From contig CACMAX010000004.1 in assembly GCA_902611845.1 (NCBI GenBank), forward strand, positions 1 through 64,000: a stretch of 64,000 bases of DNA, given 5' to 3'. Shown in pieces: positions 49,504-55,255 of the stretch. A program made the translations under genes and the position numbers. Each line of letters begins with the position of its first letter. The stretch's first letter is position 1. The DNA comes from an uncultured Pelagibacteraceae bacterium (GTDB taxonomy: Bacteria; Pseudomonadota; Alphaproteobacteria; Pelagibacterales; Pelagibacteraceae). The notes under the pieces were generated by a model. That model was not told the DNA's origin. It made no database searches and was given only the letters and a program-made list of their open reading frames with translations.

Positions 49504-50215
49504 TGACTACCTCTGAGTATCTATCGGCTGAATTACATATTTTACATTCATTGTATTTATCAGGTATTTGGTTACCTTCGAGTAAATCAATTTTATCAGT
49601 TACAAATTGCATAAACTCATCCTCATTTCTTTTCAAAGGAAAGTAACTTATTTTCATTTTTTGATTAATTGATTTAAGATTACTTGTAGTAATTTCCTCT
49701 GGAGAAAATTGAATTAGTCCTAAGTGAGAAATAGGCTTTAACTCTGGCCCTCTTAGTGGATTTTCAAAAATTTTGGCATAAGATTCAAGCTGAAATCTAT
49801 ATGAAAAACTTTTATCTTGATCATCTGTTGTTTTGAAATCTAAAATTCCATTACTCTTCTCAAATTTTACAACTAAATCAGGTTTTCCTTCTAAAATATA
49901 TTCTCTTCCTTTATTATCTTTTAATCCATTTGAGGTAATAGTTGCCGGAATCTCTAATTCATTAAATTCCAGCTGACCTTTTTTTTTTCTAGAGTCAGTT
50001 ATTTTTTTTGTAACTGTTTTATAAAATTTTCCATCAGGTAATTTATCAGTTATTTCTGAAGTACTTTTATCAATAAAATATGCTTTTTGTTTTAAATCAA
50101 ATGCATTAAATATTCTTGGAAAATTCCCTTTAATTTCAATATTTAATTTATATTTAAGATAGAAACATCTATCACAATCTGCATAATTAAAGTTATTTGG
50201 AGCGAATTTAAACAT
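49493..50215 (-). CDS. Cas4/RecB-like PD-(D/E)XK nuclease with four cysteines
   Basis: 240 residues. The nuclease core reads GKPDLVVKF (D113), then GILDFKTT (D126, K128), then the QLESYA helix (Q142, Y146), as in the RecB/Cas4 branch. Cysteines C14/C17 (CDRC) at the N-terminus and C224/C227 (CKIC) at the C-terminus flank the core, as in Fe-S-binding Cas4 and AddB nucleases. It probably trims or cuts DNA ends. No CRISPR array or cas1/cas2 is in the window. The start shares one base with the upstream 52-aa gene and has GGAGGT 8 bases ahead. Third gene of a four-gene operon. Confidence 0.78.
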   Translation of the reverse strand: MFKFAPNNFNYADCDRCFYLKYKLNIEIKGNFPRIFNAFDLKQKAYFIDKSTSEITDKLPDGKFYKTVTKKITDSRKKKGQLEFNELEIPATITSNGLKDNKGREYILEGKPDLVVKFEKSNGILDFKTTDDQDKSFSYRFQLESYAKIFENPLRGPELKPISHLGLIQFSPEEITTSNLKSINQKMKISYFPLKRNEDEFMQFVTDKIDLLEGNQIPDKYNECKICNSADRYSEVVNEK

Positions 50216-50373
50216 TAGTAAACCTCCGATATATATCGAATTAATTGAGGCTTTGACTTTGATTTTCCAATAATTTTAATTGTTTCATTTATTTCTATAT
50301 AAACAACATAAAAATGTTTATCCTCAACTTTGTCTCTAACTTCTTCAACTCTTATTGCATGAATTGTATCCAT
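50215..50373 (-). CDS. 52-residue protein between RHH-like gene and nuclease
   Basis: A short frame filling the gap exactly: its ATG shares one base with the stop of the 129-aa gene, and its stop shares one base with the start of the nuclease gene (TAATG at both joints). An AAAGGAG site lies 9 bases ahead of the ATG, one of the strongest in the window. The product begins MDTIHAIRVEEVRDKVEDKH, then YVVYIEINETIKIIGKS, suggesting a small beta-hairpin protein, and ends IRYISEVY. No family recognised. The tight coupling makes it very likely real. Confidence 0.72.
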   Translation of the reverse strand: MDTIHAIRVEEVRDKVEDKHFYVVYIEINETIKIIGKSKSKPQLIRYISEVY

Positions 50374-50762
50374 TAGTTTACACTCCTTTCATCTTGAAGT
50401 TGCTCATATTTAAACTTTGAAACTACAAGTCTTAAATCATCCATTATTTTAGACCATTTCTCATCAAATTTATCAGTTGAACTCAACCAGGGTAAATCAT
50501 CTTCTGAAAGATCTAACAACTTGATTATTTTGTTATCAATATCTCTCAAAATTTCCTGCCTTTTGCGTGGACTATGTTCAGAAAACAAACTAACAATTAT
50601 TTGATTTGCATCTTTATAAGATGAGGTTTTTTGATTCACCAAAGTTCTAACTACTTGAGCTTTTGATAAAGTAAGTCCTGGAGTTAAAGTTGTTGATAGG
50701 TCGTCTATTTTTTTATAGCAAGTGATATCAATTGCTATTGATTTGTACTTTTTCTTATTCAT
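50373..50762 (-). CDS. ribbon-helix-helix-like protein, first gene of nuclease operon
   Basis: 129 residues. The N-terminal 45 residues fit a ribbon-helix-helix DNA-binding fold: strand KSIAIDI (7-13), helix (15-24), turn, helix LSKAQVVRTLVNQ (32-44). The rest is helical and charged (RKRQEILRDIDNKIIKLLDLSEDDLPWL). It could autoregulate the operon or steer the nuclease to DNA. AAAGGA precedes the ATG by 9 bases. The stop is joined to the 52-aa gene by a one-base overlap. The RHH call is from pattern alone. Confidence 0.6.
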   Translation of the reverse strand: MNKKKYKSIAIDITCYKKIDDLSTTLTPGLTLSKAQVVRTLVNQKTSSYKDANQIIVSLFSEHSPRKRQEILRDIDNKIIKLLDLSEDDLPWLSSTDKFDEKWSKIMDDLRLVVSKFKYEQLQDERSVN

Positions 50763-50811
50763 TATCTATTCCTTTCTGATCCAAAGGAATAGGTTAAGGA
50801 AATGAATTTAT

Positions 50812-50983
50812 TAGACCTACATTCCAATAACGAACACTTTGGTTCATTTATTAGTTTATTTTTTCGAAAGGATTATTTTATAACTCTGTACTCTGCTTCG
50901 TTTCCAAGCAACAACTCATAAATGGAAGGCCAATATACACTACAGTAGGTCTATAAAAATAGTTGTATATAGGCCTTCCATTT
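50812..50983. other. structured intergenic region in a 300-base gap
   Basis: The stretch 50763-51063 holds no convincing gene. It contains a 12-bp perfect inverted repeat, AAATGGAAGGCC (50920-50931) and GGCCTTCCATTT (50972-50983), extended by ATATAC/GTATAT (50933-50938, 50965-50970). A second perfect 9-bp pair, TAGACCTAC (50812-50820) and GTAGGTCTA (50945-50953), has its right arm inside the loop of the first, so the two could form a pseudoknot or compete. No U tract follows the stem on either strand, so it is not a standard terminator. It could be a small RNA, leader or protein-binding site for the operon to its left. Confidence 0.5.
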
Positions 50984-51063
50984 TGGTCAGTTATCTTAAA
51001 TAACCTCTCATATACTTATATAAACTATAATATTTATTTTTCAATGAATAAAAAAATTTAATT

Positions 51064-51237
51064 TTATTTTTTATTTTTTATTTTAAATCCATTTTTTTCT
51101 AAAACTTTTATAAGGTTTTTAAGCTTAACATCTCTTGGTGTCCTATGATTTCCTATACTTTCAAAAAATATAGGTTTTAAACCTCTTTTTTCTTTTGATT
51201 TAAAAAAGTCTTTTATTGATTGTATTTTTATTTTCAT
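51064..51237 (-). CDS. 57-residue basic protein, hypothetical
   Basis: A 57-residue frame with a strong ribosome site (AAAGGAG, 4 bases before the ATG). The product begins MKIKIQSIKDFFKSKEKRG, is lysine-rich (KPIFFESIGNHRTPRDVKLKNLIKVLEKNGFKIKNKK) and predicted helical at the end. The NLIKVLEKNGF segment recalls small HicA-like toxins, but the catalytic histidine context is missing, so I do not assign a function. It lies within the island between the structured region and the divergent 112-aa gene. Confidence 0.5.
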   Translation of the reverse strand: MKIKIQSIKDFFKSKEKRGLKPIFFESIGNHRTPRDVKLKNLIKVLEKNGFKIKNKK

Positions 51238-51384
51238 GTTTCTCCTTTAGCGTTTTGTTTATAGTCCTAGCAAGTAGAGTTATGTTCTAAATCAGGACTA
51301 ATTAATCTTATCACACTAAAGACATAATTTAAAATTATATTATTACTTGTTAGATAATTTTCTTAATTTAAAAATTTCAAAAAA

Positions 51385-51723
51385 ATGCAGCAGTTAGAAC
51401 TGTTTGATTACAGAAAAGATTATCTTTTTGATAATAAAAATCAGGTTGCTCATTGGTACGATATTCTCAAAGAATCTGAAGATATCATCAGTTATTCAGA
51501 ACACATAGACCCTAATAAAGGCTATGCAATAGCAGGTATGGAATATGAGGAATATGTGGATGTGAAAAAAGATAAGTTGAAAGGACTAACCTACGATGAA
51601 ATCCTCATATACTTAAAAAGTGCTAAAAAAGAGGACAGGCTTAAAAAATATAAAGAACTATTGAATTTTAGGAATATTCCTTTTGAAGCTGATCTATTTA
51701 CGTGGCATAATGAGGATATTTAG
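51385..51723 (+). CDS. 112-residue acidic protein, function unknown
   Basis: 112 residues, acidic, no signal or membrane segment. It begins MQQLELFDYRKDYLFDNKNQ, then HWYDILKESEDIISYSEHIDPNKGYAIAGMEYEEYVDV, with a helical second half (DRLKKYKELLNFRNIPFEADLF). No family recognised. It stands alone on the plus strand between the 57-aa gene and the convergent AspBHI-like nuclease. Small acidic proteins in such islands are sometimes antitoxins or anti-restriction factors, but nothing here shows that. Confidence 0.55.
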   Translation: MQQLELFDYRKDYLFDNKNQVAHWYDILKESEDIISYSEHIDPNKGYAIAGMEYEEYVDVKKDKLKGLTYDEILIYLKSAKKEDRLKKYKELLNFRNIPFEADLFTWHNEDI

Positions 51724-51762
51724 TTTTTAATATGAACAGTTTAAAATCTCAAAAATAGTTTT

Positions 51763-52956
51763 TTAAAAATTTTTTTTCAAAAAAGACTCTAAATTTTTTT
51801 CAGAATTAATTCCAGATTTAATCAAGATATCAATAATATCTTTTCCAGTTATAAAAATTATAGGGTGATTATCCTCAATTATTTCTTCATAGGCTTGTTT
51901 GCTTATAAAGGATGTTGTTACAAAAACTCCAAATTCTCTATATTTTATCCTTGATATTAATCTTTGAGTAAATCTAACTCCAACACCGTGTTTTAGGTCT
52001 GGCTTAAACCTTTTTGCCTCTAGATGATAAGAAAATTTATATGAACTATTATTTGTTCCAATTTTATAAAAACCAATAACATCTCGCCCGCCATCTCTCG
52101 AGGGTTGAGTAACAGTAGAGTCAGGTATTTTTTCTGGATCTGACATTTGGAAAATTCTTCCAGCGAATTTTTCAAAATCATATTCATTTTTTATTTTTGA
52201 AAAATAATCATAAATAATTTTTAAAAGTTTTTTACCATTTTTGTTTTCCGGCATTTGTTCCTCGGGTGATTTTACTTTTTGATTATCTTCACTTATTAAT
52301 ATTTTATAATTTCCTTTTTCAATAAACTCCCTCCAGACCTTTGGACAATTAGAACTAAATTTATTACCTTTTTGAATATCTGTTATCCATTCTCTCTTTA
52401 TTTTGTCGATAGCCAATATTGAAAAAATCGCTTTATAATTTTGAAATCTACGTCCATTTTTACTTTTCCAAATTGAGACTAAATCTTCAGTCTGTGAGAA
52501 ATTTGGGTTTCCAGGAACTGCTAGACCTCTAAATCTATAATCTCTGCCTTTCATTCCATCTTTTGTAAAAATAAATATTGGAGGAATTTTTCTCCTTATT
52601 TCACTAACATCGTGTACCCAATCAAAAAGATTCTCTAGACACTTGTTTCCTTTTTTTGATGTATCCAAAATTGATTGTCCAGGAGTTTTGTTATCTCCGT
52701 AATAAGTAAAGACACCTGTTTCAATATCTAAAAAATCTGGCCATTCTGGTTTATCCATCGAAGAAGTTAATATAAGCATTTCTGGTTCTGTAAAACTTTT
52801 TAAAGCTCTAAAACCACCCATATTTCCGACTCCTTTAAATAACTTGGTAAAAATATCATCAGAAGAATTTCCTTTTGATCCACCTTTATAAATAGCATCT
52901 AGGTTTAAATCCGCTTTACTCAACTCTGAAAATTCAAATTTAAAATCAAGTTTCAT
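51763..52956 (-). CDS. AspBHI-like restriction endonuclease with Mrr-type catalytic domain
   Basis: 397 residues. The N-terminal half, with LTSSMDKPEWPDFLDIETGVFTYYGDNKTPG (64-93) and DTSKKGN, resembles the AspBHI recognition domain. The C-terminal half has an Mrr-like PD-(D/E)XK site: SRDGGRD (D288/D292), then YHLEAKRF (E313, K315), and GVFVTTSFISKQAYEE is the usual Mrr tail strand. AspBHI cuts DNA containing 5-methylcytosine, so this may be a type IV-like barrier against modified phage DNA. An unmodified-site enzyme paired with the nearby methylase is the alternative. It is divergent from the SinI-like nuclease gene. Confidence 0.72.
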   Translation of the reverse strand: MKLDFKFEFSELSKADLNLDAIYKGGSKGNSSDDIFTKLFKGVGNMGGFRALKSFTEPEMLILTSSMDKPEWPDFLDIETGVFTYYGDNKTPGQSILDTSKKGNKCLENLFDWVHDVSEIRRKIPPIFIFTKDGMKGRDYRFRGLAVPGNPNFSQTEDLVSIWKSKNGRRFQNYKAIFSILAIDKIKREWITDIQKGNKFSSNCPKVWREFIEKGNYKILISEDNQKVKSPEEQMPENKNGKKLLKIIYDYFSKIKNEYDFEKFAGRIFQMSDPEKIPDSTVTQPSRDGGRDVIGFYKIGTNNSSYKFSYHLEAKRFKPDLKHGVGVRFTQRLISRIKYREFGVFVTTSFISKQAYEEIIEDNHPIIFITGKDIIDILIKSGINSEKNLESFLKKNF

Positions 52957-53074
52957 ATTTTAGTGTTTATCACTTAGTAAAAGATTATCCTATATTGGAT
53001 TTTAATTTATAATTAAGTTATTTCTGATCTAAAAAAAACCTTTAATATATGAAATTCATAATTATTTAATAAAT

Positions 53075-53731
53075 ATGACCTTAGAGGAAGAATTTAAAAT
53101 TATTAATGAATTTGTAAAAGACGGAAACGCAAATTTTCTGGAACCTAGATCAAATAAATATGAAGCAAATTCTGAAGATCACATTAAAAAACTTAAAGAA
53201 TATTTTTCAAACGCAAGACCAGAAAATAAAAAAAAAAGAAGGCCATCAAAAACTCAAAATGATGAGGTTCTATGGGAATTCATAAAATCAAAACATGATT
53301 TATCTGACGATCAGGTCAAAGAATATTCAAAATTTCACAAACTTGCCATGACTTACGAAACAATTTTGGGAAGTTTTTTGGAGGAGTTTATTTATAAAAA
53401 TTTAAAAGATTTTGGATGGATATGGTGTTCTGGAAATATTGTTCAAGATATAGATTTCATAAAAAAAACGAAAGATGAAAATAAAAGTCAGTACAATTGG
53501 ATAAGTCTTCAGATAAAAAACAGTGATAATTCAGAGAACGCACCAGCATCTAGAGTGCGAGATGGTACATCAATTTTAAAATGGTACAGAAGATTTTCTC
53601 AGGATAATTCCAAAGATAACTGGGGAGAATTGATAAAACTAGTATCTGAAAATAATCAAGAAACAAAAACAATCATAGAAGAAAAGCTCACAGATGAGAA
53701 ATATAAGGAGTTTTTAAAAACTAAAAATTAA
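53075..53731 (+). CDS. SinI-like type II restriction endonuclease (probable GGWCC)
   Basis: 218 residues. GSFLEEFIYKNLKDFGWIWCSGNIVQDIDFIK (99-130) and LQIKNSDNSENAPASRVRDGTSILKWYRRFS (145-175) match my recollection of the SinI/HgiBI nuclease family, whose members recognise GGWCC. Candidate catalytic residues are D127 and K148. The gene converges on the cytosine methyltransferase and overlaps it by 11 bases, the standard pairing of a restriction-modification system. Recognition sequence is inferred from family only. Confidence 0.72.
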   Translation: MTLEEEFKIINEFVKDGNANFLEPRSNKYEANSEDHIKKLKEYFSNARPENKKKRRPSKTQNDEVLWEFIKSKHDLSDDQVKEYSKFHKLAMTYETILGSFLEEFIYKNLKDFGWIWCSGNIVQDIDFIKKTKDENKSQYNWISLQIKNSDNSENAPASRVRDGTSILKWYRRFSQDNSKDNWGELIKLVSENNQETKTIIEEKLTDEKYKEFLKTKN

Positions 53732-54917
53732 AAGACTTTTGGTTTGAGGCTACTTTTTTTTCTAAACTATTATGCCAATCTAAATCACTTGTATTCAAAT
53801 ATCTTGAATATTTAAAATTATTAATAACTCTTATCTTCTTTCTTAACGCGTGATTAACAATTAGTTTTCCTATAGCTTTGCCTAAGCTTACGGGCACAGC
53901 ATTACCAATTTGTTTATATTGATTTCTTAAACTGCCACTTAATTTCCAATCATCTGGGAATTCTTGAATTCTTTTATATTCTTGAATTGATAAAGGTCTA
54001 TTTAACTCTGGATGAGCTAAATCTGTTGCTGGCATTGTAGGATCAGTAACTAATGTAGGAGATGGCTTATTCCATCCTAATCTCCTCAAAAATCCAGTCT
54101 TACCTCCACCTGCAAAATAGGAACTACCTAAAGCCTCTTTTTGTAATGAAACAGGCAAACTTTTCCAATTTTGTCCCTCTTTAATTTTTTTATAATATTT
54201 AATTCTATATTCAGGAAACTTTACAAAATCATGGTTGATATTATGTAAACCTTTAACTGCTGATTTAAATGTATTCCAAGATTTTAAACCATAATTTCCA
54301 TGCTCTGAATGAGTTGGAGAGAGATATGGTAATTTTTCTTTTTTGTTACCAACTATAACAATTCTTTCCCTAACTTGGGGAGTACCAAAATTTGCCGAGT
54401 TATACAAATTAAAACTTACTTTGTAACCACATTTATTTAAATAATCTAAAATAAACTTAAGCGTTCCACCCTTTTCTTCTCTGGGTTTTAGTTTTCCTTT
54501 TCTTTTTCTATGAGGCACATGTTTTAATGGTACACTTAATAAGCCTCTAACATTTTCAATAACAAAATAAGTTGGTTTTAATTTTTTAATAACTTCTAAA
54601 AATTTTATAAAAACAACTCCTCTATTTTCATTAATTGATAATCTTTTTCCAGCAGTACTGAATGCCTGACAAGGCGGCCCTCCAACAATTAGATCAACTT
54701 TATCATTTTTTTTTAATCCTGCTGCTTTTTTAATTTGTTCAGGAGTGTAAAGATTTATATCTTCTAAAACTTTAAGCTTAGGGTTATTCAATTTAATTGT
54801 TTCCCTTATAAATTTTTCACTTTCGCATGCTAGAATTACATCTATTCCTGCTTTCTTAAGGCCAATATCTAATCCCATCGCACCAGTAAAAAAACTTAAA
54901 GCTTTGATTCTTTTCAT
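53721..54917 (-). CDS. DNA (cytosine-5) methyltransferase, M.SinI-like
   Basis: 398 residues from the ATG at 54917 (an in-frame start 42 bases further out adds residues without family support). Motif I LSFFTGAMGLDIGL, motif IV GGPPCQAFS with the catalytic cysteine (C83), motif VI FVIENVRGL, motif VIII NFGTPQVRERI and motif X IGNAVPVSLG are in order. The target-recognition stretch and the paired nuclease suggest GGWCC, with the inner cytosine methylated as for M.SinI. It protects host DNA from the overlapping nuclease. It is the rightmost gene of the island. Confidence 0.9.
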   Translation of the reverse strand: MKRIKALSFFTGAMGLDIGLKKAGIDVILACESEKFIRETIKLNNPKLKVLEDINLYTPEQIKKAAGLKKNDKVDLIVGGPPCQAFSTAGKRLSINENRGVVFIKFLEVIKKLKPTYFVIENVRGLLSVPLKHVPHRKRKGKLKPREEKGGTLKFILDYLNKCGYKVSFNLYNSANFGTPQVRERIVIVGNKKEKLPYLSPTHSEHGNYGLKSWNTFKSAVKGLHNINHDFVKFPEYRIKYYKKIKEGQNWKSLPVSLQKEALGSSYFAGGGKTGFLRRLGWNKPSPTLVTDPTMPATDLAHPELNRPLSIQEYKRIQEFPDDWKLSGSLRNQYKQIGNAVPVSLGKAIGKLIVNHALRKKIRVINNFKYSRYLNTSDLDWHNSLEKKVASNQKSFNF

Positions 54918-54987
54918 AAATTTATATTTACCACTTAATATAAATTTTTTGCACAGCAAAGATCTAAAAGTTTGTCTCAGACATTCA

Positions 54988-55011
54988 TTTTGTTGGTAAA
55001 TAGTTGGTAAA
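54988..55011. repeat. putative integrase arm site, right (two GTTGGTAA octamers)
   Basis: GTTGGTAA at 54992-54999 and 55003-55010, with a TTTT run ahead, matches the left arm site at 46056-46080 at nearly every position and in the same orientation. It lies 75 bases from the right core repeat. Confidence 0.6.
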
Positions 55012-55019
55012 TTTTTATA

Positions 55020-55043
55020 GAAAAAAAAGTCCTCTAATAGAGG
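55020..55043 (-). terminator. Rho-independent terminator after the truncated tRNA
   Basis: Minus strand: CCTCT (55043-55039), ATT loop, AGAGG (55035-55031), two bases, then eight U (55028-55021). It would end transcripts coming from rpoD/tRNA-Val or from the promoter at 55141 that reads through the tRNA half. Confidence 0.75.
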
Positions 55044-55085
55044 TTGATTTTAAATGCTAATTAAAGATATTTTTTAGTGTCGTAA

Positions 55086-55125
55086 ATTATGAGTGTACTG
55101 CTCTAACCAACTGAGCTACAGGCCC
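55086..55125 (-). pseudogene. truncated tRNA(CAU) 5' half, right attachment-site copy
   Basis: Exact copy of the first 40 bases of the tRNA at 45888-45964 (acceptor 5' strand, D arm, anticodon arm to just past CAU); then the sequence diverges, so no T arm or acceptor 3' strand exists. It keeps what looks like the native upstream promoter (extended -10 TGGTATAAT). It is best read as the remnant left when the element at 45.9-55.1 kb inserted at the anticodon loop. Confidence 0.85.
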
Positions 55126-55140
55126 AAAATTGAACACTTA

Positions 55141-55149
55141 ATTATACCA
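55141..55149 (-). promoter_or_regulatory. extended -10 promoter ahead of the truncated tRNA
   Basis: Minus-strand TGGTATAAT (55149-55141) is a perfect TATAAT with the extended TGn. Transcription would start near 55134, about 9 bases before the tRNA half, the spacing expected of the original tRNA promoter. A TTGCTA lies upstream at a short 15-bp distance. Confidence 0.6.
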
Positions 55150-55180
55150 TTTTTTTTAAGTTAGCAATTGAAGATAATAA

Positions 55181-55255
55181 TGGTGGGCCGTGTTGGTTAC
55201 GCTCCAACTACCCCTGCAATGTCAATGCAGTACTCTACTATTGAGCTAACGGCCC
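55181..55255 (-). tRNA. tRNA-Val(GAC) with unusual D and T loops
   Basis: 75 nt with encoded CCA. Acceptor GGGCCGT pairs perfectly with ACGGCCC, and the anticodon arm CTGCA-TTGACAT-TGCAG gives GAC (valine). The T stem GTTGG/CCAAC is intact, but its loop is AGCGTAA instead of the near-universal TTCRANN, and the D loop AATAGTA lacks the GG pair. All stems pair well, so it looks like a functional but atypical tRNA, or one recently drifting. Its first G is also the last base of the rpoD stop codon, so it must be processed from the rpoD message or have a promoter inside rpoD. Confidence 0.85.

Larger units (their letters stand above)
45925..55125. mobile_element. putative genomic island integrated in tRNA(CAU), no integrase
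   Basis: About 9.2 kb bounded by 40-bp direct repeats of the tRNA 5' half. Just inside both ends are paired GTTGGTAA octamers (46060 and 46072; 54992 and 55003), about 95 and 75 bases from the cores, the layout of tyrosine-integrase arm sites. Cargo is restriction, nuclease, protease and unknown genes, with none of the core metabolism found on either side. No integrase or excisionase is visible, so it is either decayed or mobilised in trans. Several island genes carry strong AAAGGAG/GGAGGT ribosome sites, rarer among the flanking genes. The removed state would be rpoD, tRNA-Val, tRNA-CAU, then the 45.7-kb membrane protein gene. Confidence 0.68.

Noticed and set aside
49493..50215. CRISPR-Cas locus suggested by the Cas4-like nuclease
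   Set aside because: No direct-repeat array and no cas1, cas2 or effector gene in the window.
50802..50921. 39-residue plus-strand frame in the structured gap
   Set aside because: Its ribosome site is badly spaced, the product has no recognisable feature, and the stop falls in the hairpin stem; the region is better explained as structured DNA or RNA.
50920..50983. Strong hairpin taken as a Rho-independent terminator
   Set aside because: No U tract follows the stem on either strand, and the loop of about 40 bases is too long.
54918..54959. 14-residue longer start of the cytosine methylase
   Set aside because: Family members begin just before motif I (SFFTGAMGLD); the added residues have no support and no ribosome site.
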